DNA of 64,000 bases from Streptomyces sp. TSRI0281. Lineage in GTDB: Bacteria > Actinomycetota > Actinomycetes > Streptomycetales > Streptomycetaceae. Location of the stretch: contig NZ_LWLE01000033.1 in the NCBI RefSeq assembly GCF_001905125.1, positions 183,234-247,233 of the forward strand. The letters run 5' to 3'. The stretch's first letter is position 1. Every line of letters begins with the position of its first letter. Below are positions 25,746-33,856 of the stretch, piece after piece. The notes below the pieces were generated by a model, which saw only the letters and a list, made by a program, of their open reading frames with translations, made no database searches and was not told the origin of the DNA. The translations under genes were made by a program, and so were the position numbers.

Positions 25746-26815
25746 GCACCCCCGAGCAGACCGAACACCTCGTCCTGCCCGGCGTCCTCACCGCCGAGCA
25801 GGCCGCCGAGACGGTCGCCGCGCTGGTGGCGGCGCAGTGCGAGGACGGGGCGCTGCCCTGGTTCCGCGGCCACCACCTCGACCCGTGGGACCACACCGAG
25901 GCCGCCATGGCGCTGGACGCGTCCGGCGAGCACGCGGCGGCGGAACGCGCCTACGACTGGCTCGCCCGCAACCAGAACGCCGACGGCTCCTGGTACGCCG
26001 CCTACCACGACGGTGATCCCCGGCAGCCGACCGACCGGAGCCGGGAGAGCAACTTCTGCGCCTATGCCGCCGTCGGGGTCTGGCACCACTACCTCGCCAC
26101 GGGCGACGACGCGTTCGTCGACCGGATGTGGCCGACCGTCCACGCCGCGGTCGAATTCGTCCTGGGGCTCCAGCAGCCGGGCGGCCAGATCGGCTGGAAG
26201 CGCGAGGCCGACGGCACCCCGGTCACCGACGCCCTGCTGACCGGCTCCTCCTCCGTGCACCAGGCCCTGCGCTGTGCGCTGGCCCTCGCGGAACGGCGTG
26301 AAGAGCCGCAGCCCGACTGGGAGTTGGCGACCGGCGCGCTCGCCCACGCGATCCGCAGCCACCCGGAACGCTTCCTGGACAAGAGCCGCTACTCGATGGA
26401 CTGGTACTACCCGGTCCTCGGCGGCGCGCTCACCGGAGCCGACGCCACCCGCCGTATCCAGGACGGCTGGGACCGTTTCGTGGTCCCCGGACTCGGGGTC
26501 CGCTGTGTGCTGCCCAACCCCTGGGTGACGGGCGGCGAGAGCTGCGAACTCGCCCTGGCGCTCTGGGTGACGGGGGAGTCCGACCGGGCCCTGGAGGTCC
26601 TCCAGTCCATCCAGCACCTGCGCGCCGAGGGCGGCCTGTACTGGACCGGATACGTCTTCGAGGGCAACCGGGCCTTCTGGCCCGAGGAGCTCACCACCTG
26701 GACCGCCGGGTCCCTGCTGCTCGCGGTGGCCGCGCTCGGTGGGGACGAGGCGACCACCGCGGTCTTCAGCGGTGAACGGCTGCCCTCCGGCCTGGAGCCG
26801 GACTGCTGCCGCTGA
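25742..26815 (+). CDS. Alpha/alpha-toroid protein annotated as prenyltransferase-like
   Basis: A 357-residue soluble protein of helical repeats: CEDGALPWFRGHHLDPWDHTEAAMALD, NQNADGSWYAAYHDGD, GLQQPGGQIGWKRE and EGGLYWTGYVFEGNRAFWPEELTTWTAGSLLLA. The repeats belong to the six-hairpin toroid superfamily shared by terpene cyclases, prenyltransferases and several glycoside hydrolases. It lacks the DXDD motif of class II cyclases as far as I can see, so a glycosidase-like or binding role is as likely as prenyl transfer. It is the third gene of the operon, coupled by GTGA to the methyltransferase. Confidence 0.8.
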   Translation: MSTPEQTEHLVLPGVLTAEQAAETVAALVAAQCEDGALPWFRGHHLDPWDHTEAAMALDASGEHAAAERAYDWLARNQNADGSWYAAYHDGDPRQPTDRSRESNFCAYAAVGVWHHYLATGDDAFVDRMWPTVHAAVEFVLGLQQPGGQIGWKREADGTPVTDALLTGSSSVHQALRCALALAERREEPQPDWELATGALAHAIRSHPERFLDKSRYSMDWYYPVLGGALTGADATRRIQDGWDRFVVPGLGVRCVLPNPWVTGGESCELALALWVTGESDRALEVLQSIQHLRAEGGLYWTGYVFEGNRAFWPEELTTWTAGSLLLAVAALGGDEATTAVFSGERLPSGLEPDCCR

Positions 26816-26828
26816 ACGGCCGGGGCGG

Positions 26829-27122
26829 TCAGGAGCGGCCGACCCGGCCCGCGACGGCGTGGCCCACGGCGAGGTAGACGACGGCCGCCAGACCGTAGCC
26901 GGCGACGACCCGCGCCCACGCCTCGTCGAAGGTGAACAGGTCGTACGACCAGCCGGCCAGCCACCTGGCCGAGTCCTGGACGAACTGCACCAGGTCGTTG
27001 CTCCGGTTGGCGTCGAGCAGATACATCAGGATCCACAGGCCGATGATGAAGGCCATGATGTCGGCCACGACGGCGATGACTCGTGCTGCGGTGACGCTTC
27101 CTTTGCTTGTTCTGTGAGACAT
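26829..27122 (-). CDS. Small hypothetical membrane protein
   Basis: A 97-residue protein with two membrane segments, ARVIAVVADIMAFIIGLWILMYLL and AGYGLAAVVYLAVGHAVAG, joined by an amphipathic loop with several tryptophans. No family is recognised. ATG 27122 has GGAG only four bases upstream. It ends 13 bp from the stop of the toroid protein gene, convergent with it. Confidence 0.65.
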   Translation of the reverse strand: MSHRTSKGSVTAARVIAVVADIMAFIIGLWILMYLLDANRSNDLVQFVQDSARWLAGWSYDLFTFDEAWARVVAGYGLAAVVYLAVGHAVAGRVGRS

Positions 27123-27262
27123 GGACTCCGGGTTGCCGCTCCGCGCCGGGTGAAACCCGGACGGGTGGCACGAGTGGCGGCCCGGGGCCCTGCGGGCCAG
27201 CCTGACCAGGAGTGCCGATCTCCGGCGCTCGGCGCGAAAGTGCCCGGTCAGGGAGGCCCGCC

Positions 27263-27817
27263 GTGCCCCGTTCCATGCCGCTTCGCCGTCTCCTCGTGGC
27301 GCTGCTGATGTCCTGTGCCGTGCTGGTGAGCACCACCGCGTGCGGCGACAGCGACAGCGGCGACACGATGAGCGGCGCGGCGACGCCCAGCGGCTCGGCC
27401 TCCGCGGAGCGGCAGAAGCTCGCCAAGACCCGGTTCGTGGCCAACGCGGGCCTGGCGGCCGGAGCGACGTACCAGTGGATCGTGAAGCCCTACCGTGCGG
27501 GCACGTTCAAGAAGGGTGCCGACGGCCGGACCTTCGCCGTCGTCAAGGCGGGGCTGGCGGGCGCCTTCGCGTACAACCGGCTCAAGGCGGCGGCGAACAA
27601 CGCCAAGGGCGACCCGCTGCTGGCGAAGGCCGTCGCCCCGCTGACGGCCGGTATCGAATCGCTCAGGGGGATGGCCACCAGACTCCGCAAGGGCGAGGCG
27701 GGCGACGGTGACATCGGCGCCTTCGAGAACGTCATCAACAACATCAAGGACGCCGGGAAGAGCGCGGGCGCCGAGGTGAAGGACAAGGTCCCCTCCACCG
27801 CACAGCTGAGCGGATAA
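27263..27817 (+). CDS. Hypothetical lipoprotein
   Basis: A 184-residue protein with a lipoprotein signal (LRRLLVALLMSCAVLVSTTAC, Cys at about residue 27), a Ser/Gly/Asp spacer and an Ala/Lys-rich helical domain (AGLAAGATYQWIVKPYRAGTFKKGADGRTF). No family is recognised. GTG 27263 sits six bases after GGGAGG, which fixes the start; the frame upstream is not coding. Confidence 0.75.
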   Translation: MPRSMPLRRLLVALLMSCAVLVSTTACGDSDSGDTMSGAATPSGSASAERQKLAKTRFVANAGLAAGATYQWIVKPYRAGTFKKGADGRTFAVVKAGLAGAFAYNRLKAAANNAKGDPLLAKAVAPLTAGIESLRGMATRLRKGEAGDGDIGAFENVINNIKDAGKSAGAEVKDKVPSTAQLSG

Positions 27818-27857
27818 TGGGGTGGGGCGGTGTGGTGACAGCGCTTAGGGTGCGCCC

Positions 27858-28640
27858 ATGACGCTTCTCCCGTACGACCGTTACTGCGACGAGATCCTCC
27901 ACCAGACCGATGAACTGAGGGCGGTCCTCAAGGGCGCCGACCTGACGGCGACCGTTCCCAGCTGCCCGGACTGGAACCTTCGGGAACTCGCCGTCCATGT
28001 CGGCGGCGCACACCGCTGGGTCGGTGAGATCGTGCGGAGCCGGGCCGGTGAGGACATAGCCGAGGAACGGATTCCGGGGTTCGCCGGGCCCGAGGGGGAC
28101 GATCCGGCCGCCCTCGACACCTGGCTCGCCGTGGGCGCCGCGTCGGCGGTCGCGGCCCTGCGCGAGGCCGGGCCGGGTACGGAGGTCTGGACGTGGGCCT
28201 GGGAGCGCCGGACGGACTTCTGGGTGCGGCGCATGACGCACGAGACGGTCGTCCACCGCGCCGACGCCGCCCTGGCGGCCGGGACCGGTTTCGAGGTGGC
28301 GCCCGAGGTGGCCGCCGACACCATCGACGAATGGCTCCGGATCGTCTCCTTCGTCCAGGACGGCGGTGAGGACCCGGAGGCGGCCGAACTGCGCGGCGCC
28401 GGGCGCTCGTTGCATCTGCACGCCACGGACGTGCCGGGCGCCGAGTGGCTGATCGAGTTCGGCGAGGACGGCTTCACCTGGCGGCGGGCCCACGAAAAGG
28501 CCACCGTCGCCCTGCGCGGACCGCTCACCGATCTGATGCTCGTCTTCAACCGCAGGCTGGACCCCGGCAGCGACCGGGTCGAGGTGCTCGGCGACGCGGA
28601 ACTGCTGGACTTCTGGCTGGAGCGCTCGTCGTTCGGATGA
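27858..28640 (+). CDS. Maleylpyruvate isomerase family mycothiol-dependent enzyme
   Basis: A 260-residue protein of the DinB/MDMPI superfamily. The N-terminal helix bundle has VPSCPDWNLRELAVHVGGAHRWV and MTHETVVHRADAALAAG, which carry the three metal-binding His of the family; the C-terminal half is the MDMPI_C-type domain. Members use mycothiol as cofactor for isomerisation or thiol transfer; the substrate here is unknown. It is convergent with the LLM oxidoreductase gene 15 bp downstream. Confidence 0.85.
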   Translation: MTLLPYDRYCDEILHQTDELRAVLKGADLTATVPSCPDWNLRELAVHVGGAHRWVGEIVRSRAGEDIAEERIPGFAGPEGDDPAALDTWLAVGAASAVAALREAGPGTEVWTWAWERRTDFWVRRMTHETVVHRADAALAAGTGFEVAPEVAADTIDEWLRIVSFVQDGGEDPEAAELRGAGRSLHLHATDVPGAEWLIEFGEDGFTWRRAHEKATVALRGPLTDLMLVFNRRLDPGSDRVEVLGDAELLDFWLERSSFG

Positions 28641-28655
28641 GCCGTGCGGGGGCCC

Positions 28656-29666
28656 TCAGCTGTTGAGCTCGGCCAGCACGCGCAGGGTGGCCGGGTCCGG
28701 CGCCGTGACCAGCAGATCGGTGACCGGCCCCTTCCGCCACAACTCCAGCCGCTCCTTGATGCGTTGGCGCGGCCCGACGAGCGAGATCTCATCGGCGAAG
28801 GCGTCCGGCACCGCGGCGACCGCCTCCTGTCTGCGGCCCTGGAGGAACAGGTGCTGGATGTGCCGGGCCTCCTCCTCGAAGCCCATCCGGGCCATCAGAT
28901 CGGCATGGAAGTTGCGCGCCGCGTGCCCCATCCCGCCGATGTAGAAACCGAGCATCGCCTTCACCGGCAGCAGCCCCTCCGCGACGTCGTCGCAGAGCCG
29001 CGCCCGCGCCATCGGCGCGATCATGAAGTCGTCGCGGAGCCCGGTCAGCGCGTCCGCGTACACCTCGGTGCGCAGCGGTGACCAGTACAGCGGCAGCCAG
29101 CCGTCCGCGATCCGGGTGCTCTGGGCGATGTTCTTCGGCCCCTCCGCGCCGAGCAGTACGGGCAGGGAGGCGCGCAGCGGATGGGTGATCGGCTTCAGCG
29201 CTCTGCCGAGTCCGGTGCCGTCCGGGCCGGTGTACGGGTGGGAGTGGAAGCGCCCGTCGAGCTCGACGGGGGCCTCGCGGGCCAGGACCTGGCGGATCAC
29301 ATCGACGTACTCACGGGTGGCCGTCAGCGGGCTCTTCGGGAACGGGCGGCCGTACCACCCCTCCACCACCTGCGGCCCCGAGAGCCCGAGACCGAGCATC
29401 ATCCGGCCGCCCGAGAGATGGTCCAGGGTCAGCGCGTGCATGGCGGTCGCGGTGGGCGTGCGGGCCGCCATCTGCGCGATGGCCGTGCCCAGCCGGATGC
29501 GGGAGGTGTGGGCGGCGATCCAGGTCAGCGGGGTGAAGGCGTCCGAACCCCAGGCCTCCGCCGTCCACACCGAGTCGTAGCCGAGATCCTCCGCCTCCCG
29601 GGCCAGCGCGAGATGGCCGGGGTCCGGGCCGCGGCCCCAGTATCCGAGAGCGAGTCCGAGCCGCAT
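28656..29666 (-). CDS. LLM class F420-dependent oxidoreductase
   Basis: A 336-residue TIM-barrel protein of the luciferase-like family: start MRLGLALGYWGRGPDPGHLALAREAEDLGYDSVWTAEAWGSDAFT, then RIRLGTAIAQMAARTPTATAMHALTLDHLSGGRMMLGLG and VVEGWYGRPFPKSP. These point to the F420-binding branch, as in mycobacterial F420 reductases. A palindrome in its promoter resembles one before the aldehyde dehydrogenase at 17.1 kb, hinting at shared control. Substrate unknown. Confidence 0.9.
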   Translation of the reverse strand: MRLGLALGYWGRGPDPGHLALAREAEDLGYDSVWTAEAWGSDAFTPLTWIAAHTSRIRLGTAIAQMAARTPTATAMHALTLDHLSGGRMMLGLGLSGPQVVEGWYGRPFPKSPLTATREYVDVIRQVLAREAPVELDGRFHSHPYTGPDGTGLGRALKPITHPLRASLPVLLGAEGPKNIAQSTRIADGWLPLYWSPLRTEVYADALTGLRDDFMIAPMARARLCDDVAEGLLPVKAMLGFYIGGMGHAARNFHADLMARMGFEEEARHIQHLFLQGRRQEAVAAVPDAFADEISLVGPRQRIKERLELWRKGPVTDLLVTAPDPATLRVLAELNS

Positions 29667-29685
29667 TCCGGTCCCTCCGACGGTA

Positions 29686-29702
29686 TATGACGATGTGTCA
29701 GA
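29686..29702. promoter_or_regulatory. TCTGAC-type palindrome upstream of the LLM oxidoreductase
   Basis: On the minus strand TCTGACACATCGTCATA has the layout TCTGAC-N5-GTCAkA and agrees with the ALDH promoter site (17081-17097) at 14 of 17 positions. It lies 20 bp before the start codon, where a repressor would block transcription. Confidence 0.55.
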
Positions 29703-29732
29703 TAGCTGGCGCCTGAAGGACTGTACGACAAC

Positions 29733-29760
29733 GGCCCCCCGCCCGGAAGGGCGAGGGGCC
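29733..29760 (-). terminator. Hairpin terminator after the PYGAQP-repeat gene
   Basis: GGCCCCCCGCCC and GGGCGAGGGGCC pair over 12 positions with one mismatch and a GGAA loop, 20 bp past the stop of the gene at 29780. Confidence 0.7.
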
Positions 29761-29779
29761 GCGGGGCCGTGCGTGGACG

Positions 29780-30616
29780 TCAGCCGCGCTGGATGCCCGT
29801 GGTGTCCTGGAGGACGCCACGACGGCCGTCCTGCGTCTGGGCGATCAGGCCCGGACCGCGCTGCTCCACCGCGAGGTACCAGGTGCCCGGAGCCAGTTCG
29901 GCGATCGGGTTCGGCGAACCGTCCTCGCCGTACAGCGGACGGGCCACCGGAACGGCGAACCAGAACGGGGTGAAGTCGGCGGCCGGAGCGCCGCCGCCCT
30001 GCGGAGCCTGCTGCGCCTGAGCGGCGGCCTGCGGCTGGGCCGCGTCGGGCTGACCGGGCTGCGGCTGCGCACCGTACGGCTGGGGCTGACCCGGCTGCGC
30101 ACCGTACGGCGGCTGCTGGGCGCCGGGGTAGCCGTAACCCTGGCCGGGCTGGGCACCGTAGGGCGACTGGACGGCCTGCGCGGGGCGGGGCGCACCGGCG
30201 AGCGGCGCCTTGAGCGCGGGAATGAGCGGACCGGCGACCGCACCGGCCGCCAGTACGATGGCCGCCAGCAGGCCGAGGATCATGCCCGCGCCCGCGTCAT
30301 TGGCGTCGATGGTCGTCCAGAAGGCGGTCCACAGCGCGAAGACGCAGAACGCGGCTCCGAACGGGGCCAGATCGAAACCCGCGACCTTGCGGCCGGGAGT
30401 GGCGCGACCGACGATCAGCAGCGCCGCACCGATGACACCGGCCAGGAAGATGCTCATCAGGAGCGAGAGCGAGTCCCAGGCGTTCGCGCTGTACTGGGAG
30501 CAGTCGACGCCCTGCGGGCAGTCGTAGCCGGAGAGGTCGAGGAAAGAGGCGATGAACAGCACGACCGCTGCTCCGATCACCACGCCGTCGCCTCGAGTGA
30601 GGGAGCGGATATTCAC
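29780..30616 (-). CDS. Membrane protein with PYGAQPG repeats and C-terminal soluble domain
   Basis: A 278-residue protein. Four membrane segments occupy residues ~10-145 (GVVIGAAVVLFIASFLDL, SLLMSIFLAGVIGAALLIVG, FGAAFCVFALWTAFW, GMILGLLAAIVLAAGAVAG), then a Pro/Gln/Gly-rich linker with PYGAQPG repeats, then a C-terminal ~75-residue domain with TPFWFAVPVARPLYGEDGSP and GTWYLAVEQRGPGLIAQTQDG. A pair of cysteines in the first outside loop (DCPQGVDC) may form a disulfide. Function unknown. GTG 30616 follows AAGGA; the longer frame upstream is not coding. Confidence 0.8.
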   Translation of the reverse strand: MNIRSLTRGDGVVIGAAVVLFIASFLDLSGYDCPQGVDCSQYSANAWDSLSLLMSIFLAGVIGAALLIVGRATPGRKVAGFDLAPFGAAFCVFALWTAFWTTIDANDAGAGMILGLLAAIVLAAGAVAGPLIPALKAPLAGAPRPAQAVQSPYGAQPGQGYGYPGAQQPPYGAQPGQPQPYGAQPQPGQPDAAQPQAAAQAQQAPQGGGAPAADFTPFWFAVPVARPLYGEDGSPNPIAELAPGTWYLAVEQRGPGLIAQTQDGRRGVLQDTTGIQRG

Positions 30617-30792
30617 GTGAAGGTCCTTAGTCGGTCGTTTCGTCGGGGCGGTCGTCGCTGCCGCCTTTGCGGCGGGTACGGCACGAAGCTCGGGGGCGGC
30701 TCCCCATCGTACGGATGAATCTATCGTCTGCCCGGTCGGGTTGTGCCCCGGACCGGAGCCTGGTCGGCTATCCCCCCAAATTCCCCCCAGAA

Positions 30793-31731
30793 CTACCCCT
30801 TGAGGTAGCCGGTGATGCCGTCGGCCAGTCCCTGGGCGGCCTTCTGGCGCCAACTGCCGCTGGTGAGCAGGGCGGAGTCCTTCGGATCACGCATATTGCC
30901 GCATTCGATGAAGACTTTGGGCACGGTCGACAGATTCAGTCCGCCGAGATCCTTACGGGTGTCCAGACCGGTATTGCCGCCGATGTAATTGGAGGGCGCA
31001 GTTCCGGTGGTCCGGAGGAAGTTGCCCGCGATCCGGGCACCGAGATCGGCCGACTGTTCGACGATCTTCGAGGTGTCCGCCGCGCCGCCCCGGACAAGGG
31101 CCGGAAGAATCACATGGAAGCCGCGATTGCCCACCGCCGACCCGTCGGCGTGCACCGAGACCACCGCGTCGGCCGCGGCCTCGTTGCCGATCCGGGCCCG
31201 TTCGTCGACGCACGGGCCGAACGGGCGGTCGTTGTCGTACGTGAGTTTCACCTTCGCCCCCTGCGCTTCGAGCAGGTCGCGCAGCCGGTGCGACACATCG
31301 AGGGTGAACAGGGCTTCCGCGTAACCCCCGTTGGTGGAGGTCCCGGTGGTGTCGCACTCCTTGGTGCCGGTGCCGATGTTCACCTGGCGGCCGATCTCCC
31401 GGGTGTGCTCGCGGTTGCGCGGATTGTGCCCCGGGTCGATCACCACGGTCCGTCCGCTGAGCGGCCCCTTCGGCAGGGGCTTCGTGGACGCGGAGGAGGT
31501 GGCCGGCTTCGGCTCGGGGCTCTTCGACGCGGACGGTGACACCGGGGCGGACGGGGAGAGCGGTGCGGACGTGTCGGCGCCGGAGCCCGGACGCGGCTGC
31601 ACGGGGGCCGCCCCGCCGTCACCCCCGCCACCGCCTCCGCATCCGGTGACGGTCAGGCAGAGCGAAGCCAGCGCGGCGGCGAGCAGCGGCCGGGCGCGGC
31701 GAGTGGGGGGAACGCTGTTGTCGTAACGCAC
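30793..31731 (-). CDS. N-acetylmuramoyl-L-alanine amidase (Amidase_3), lipoprotein
   Basis: A 312-residue protein: lipobox LTVTGC after a signal helix, a Ser/Pro/Lys-rich stalk of ~60 residues, and an Amidase_3 domain with VVIDPGHNPRN (first zinc His), EALFTLDVSHRLRDLLEAQG, and AVVSVHADGS (second zinc His). It cleaves the bond between muramic acid and the stem peptide of peptidoglycan from the outer face of the membrane. The glutamate of the ECGN segment near the C-terminus is the usual catalytic residue. GTG 31731 was chosen as the last start before the signal peptide; no good ribosome site is visible. Confidence 0.88.
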   Translation of the reverse strand: MRYDNSVPPTRRARPLLAAALASLCLTVTGCGGGGGGDGGAAPVQPRPGSGADTSAPLSPSAPVSPSASKSPEPKPATSSASTKPLPKGPLSGRTVVIDPGHNPRNREHTREIGRQVNIGTGTKECDTTGTSTNGGYAEALFTLDVSHRLRDLLEAQGAKVKLTYDNDRPFGPCVDERARIGNEAAADAVVSVHADGSAVGNRGFHVILPALVRGGAADTSKIVEQSADLGARIAGNFLRTTGTAPSNYIGGNTGLDTRKDLGGLNLSTVPKVFIECGNMRDPKDSALLTSGSWRQKAAQGLADGITGYLKG

Positions 31732-31754
31732 GCGGGCGATGCTATCGGGGCGGC

Positions 31755-32411
31755 TCAGATCCCCGTTCCGGTGCGCCGCAGGACACGGAGCGAGTCCGTC
31801 ACCGACACCTCGGCGAACGCCCCGGAGGCCAGTGCCCGCTGATGGATCCGGTACGGGGCCTGTCCGCCGTCGGCCGGGTCGGGGAACACGTCGTGGATGA
31901 CGAGCAACCCGCCCGGCGCCACATGCGGGGCCCAGCCCTCGTAGTCGCCGCTCGCGTGCTCGTCGGTGTGCCCGCCGTCGATGAAGACGAGGCCGAGCTT
32001 TCCGCCCCAGACGGCCGCGACCTGCGGGGAGCGCCCCACGAGCGCCACCACGTGCTCCTCCAGACCGGCCCGGTGCAGGGTGCGCCGGAAGGCCGGCAGG
32101 GTGTCCATCCGCCCGACCTCCGGGTCCACCACGGTCGGATCGTGGTACTCCCAGCCGGGCTGCTGCTCCTCGCTGCCGCGGTGGTGGTCGACGGTGAGCG
32201 CCGTCACACCGGCCGCACGGGCGGCGTCGGCGAGCAGGATCGTGGAACGCCCGCAGTACGTTCCGACCTCCAGCAGCGGCAGCCCGAGCGCGGCGGCCCC
32301 GGCGGCGGCCGCGTACAGGGCGAGCCCCTCGTGTACCGGCATGAAGCCCTTGGCGGCCTCGAACGCGGCGAGAATCTCCGGCTTGGGCCCGGCTGCGGAC
32401 TCGGCGGCCAC
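31755..32411 (-). CDS. Class I SAM-dependent methyltransferase (CmcI/Methyltransf_24-like)
   Basis: A 218-residue protein with LLEVGTYCGRSTILLADAAR (SAM motif I), LTVDHHRGSEE (acidic loop), LVFIDGGHTDEHASGDYEGWAPHVAPGGLLVIHDVF (motif with metal-type Asp/His) typical of the CmcI/rhamnosyl-O-methyltransferase-like group. Target unknown. GTG 32411 sits after AGGAGG at good spacing. It is followed in the same direction, after a 23-bp gap, by the amidase gene. Confidence 0.85.
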   Translation of the reverse strand: MAAESAAGPKPEILAAFEAAKGFMPVHEGLALYAAAAGAAALGLPLLEVGTYCGRSTILLADAARAAGVTALTVDHHRGSEEQQPGWEYHDPTVVDPEVGRMDTLPAFRRTLHRAGLEEHVVALVGRSPQVAAVWGGKLGLVFIDGGHTDEHASGDYEGWAPHVAPGGLLVIHDVFPDPADGGQAPYRIHQRALASGAFAEVSVTDSLRVLRRTGTGI

Positions 32412-32462
32412 GGGTTCCTCCTGGTGGGGCGGGGGCGGGTGCGGAACGGCGCCCCATCGTGC

Positions 32463-32499
32463 CGTACGCCCCCGCCGAAGGGATCGGCGGGGGCGTACG
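32463..32499 (-). terminator. Strong hairpin terminator after the M20 gene
   Basis: GTACGCCCCCGCCGA (32464-32478) and its exact complement (32484-32498) form a 15-bp stem, extended by one C-G pair, with loop AGGGA. It lies 50 bp past the stop of the M20 hydrolase operon. Confidence 0.9.
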
Positions 32500-32548
32500 T
32501 GGGGTGAGCCCGGGTCGGGGCGGCCCCCGGCGGAGCTGTGCGCTCGGG

Positions 32549-33856
32549 TCAGCAGCTCTGCCAGAGTCGGGTCATGACGCGGACGCCGAAGCGCAGGCCC
32601 TCCAGCGGGACGCGCTCGTCCACGCCGTGGAAGAGGCGGCCGTAGTCCAGGTCGTGCGGGAGCTTCAGGCCCTTGAAGCCGAAGCAGCGGATGCCCAGGT
32701 GCGTGAACGCCTTGGCGTCGGTGCCACCCGGGTTGCAGTACGGGACGGGGTGGCCGTCCGGGTCCTCGGCGCGGACGGCGTCGCACATCGCGTCGACCAG
32801 CGGGCCGTCGAACGTCGTCTCCATCGCGATGTCGTGGTTGACCCACTCACGGCTGACGGAGGGGAGCAGGAGCCTGTCGATCGTGTCGATCAGTTCCTGC
32901 TCGTGACCGGGGAGGAAGCGGCCGTCGACGCGGGCGGTGGCCTTCCCGGGGATGACGTTGGTCTGGTAGCCCGCGTTGAACATGGTGGGGTTCGCCGAGT
33001 TGCGGAGCACCACCTGCATGAAGTCCGCGACCGGGCCCAGCCGGGCCAGGCTGGACTCGATGTCGTTCTCGTCGAACGCGACGCCGTAGAGCCGGGCGGC
33101 CTCCTCCAGCAGGGCGCGGACCGGTTCGATCAGCCGGATCGGGAAGGTCTCGCGGCCGATCCGGGTGAGGGACTCGGCGAGGTCGGTGACCGCGTTCTCG
33201 TCGTTGGGCGACGAGCCGTGGCCGGCCCGGCCGTTCGCGGTGAGCTCCATCCAGGCCATGCCGCGCTGGGCGTTCTCGATCGGGTACAGCCGGCGCGTGT
33301 CGTCGATGGCGAAGGAGAAGCCGCCGCCCTCGCCGATCGCCTCGGTGACCCCGGAGAAGAGGTCCGGGCGGTGCTCGACCAGCCAGTGGGCGCCGAACTT
33401 GCCGCCCGCCTCCTCGTCGGCGAGGAAGGCGAGCACCACGTCGCGGGCCGGCTTCGTGCCGGTGCGGGCGAAGTGCCGGGCGGTGGCGAGCATGACCGCC
33501 ACCGTGTCCTTCATGTCGATCGCGCCCCGGCCCCAGAGGTAGCCGTCGCGGATCTCGCCCGAGAACGGCGGGACCTGCCACTCGGAGGCGTCGGCGGGTA
33601 CGACGTCCAGGTGGCCGTGGACCAGCAGGGCGCCGCGGGTGGGGTCGCCCCCGGCGATCCGGGCGATGACGCTGGCCCGGCCCGGGGCGGACTCGACCAG
33701 TTCGGAGGCGATGCCCACCTCGGCGAGGCGGCCCACCACCCAGTCGGCGGCGGCGCGCTCGTCACTGGTCGGGTTGGAGGTGTCGAACCGGATCAGTTCG
33801 GCGCAGAGGTCCACGACCTCGGTCTGGGCCTGCTCGGAGGCGGGGGTGAGGGTCAT
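32549..33856 (-). CDS. M20/M25/M40 family metallo-hydrolase (ArgE/DapE-like)
   Basis: A 435-residue zinc peptidase/deacylase. Metal-site motifs are LLVHGHLDVVPAD (His, Asp), GRGAIDMKDTVA, FLADEEAGGKFG (catalytic Glu-Glu) and a late NPGGTDAKAFTHLGIRCFGF (His). The family hydrolyses amide bonds of dipeptides or acylated amino acids in the cytoplasm. It overlaps the permease gene upstream by four bases and is the last gene of the operon DUF1177 - NCS1 permease - M20. A peptidase E gene lies nearby, so a small-peptide or N-acyl amino acid route is likely (inference). Confidence 0.92.
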   Translation of the reverse strand: MTLTPASEQAQTEVVDLCAELIRFDTSNPTSDERAAADWVVGRLAEVGIASELVESAPGRASVIARIAGGDPTRGALLVHGHLDVVPADASEWQVPPFSGEIRDGYLWGRGAIDMKDTVAVMLATARHFARTGTKPARDVVLAFLADEEAGGKFGAHWLVEHRPDLFSGVTEAIGEGGGFSFAIDDTRRLYPIENAQRGMAWMELTANGRAGHGSSPNDENAVTDLAESLTRIGRETFPIRLIEPVRALLEEAARLYGVAFDENDIESSLARLGPVADFMQVVLRNSANPTMFNAGYQTNVIPGKATARVDGRFLPGHEQELIDTIDRLLLPSVSREWVNHDIAMETTFDGPLVDAMCDAVRAEDPDGHPVPYCNPGGTDAKAFTHLGIRCFGFKGLKLPHDLDYGRLFHGVDERVPLEGLRFGVRVMTRLWQSC

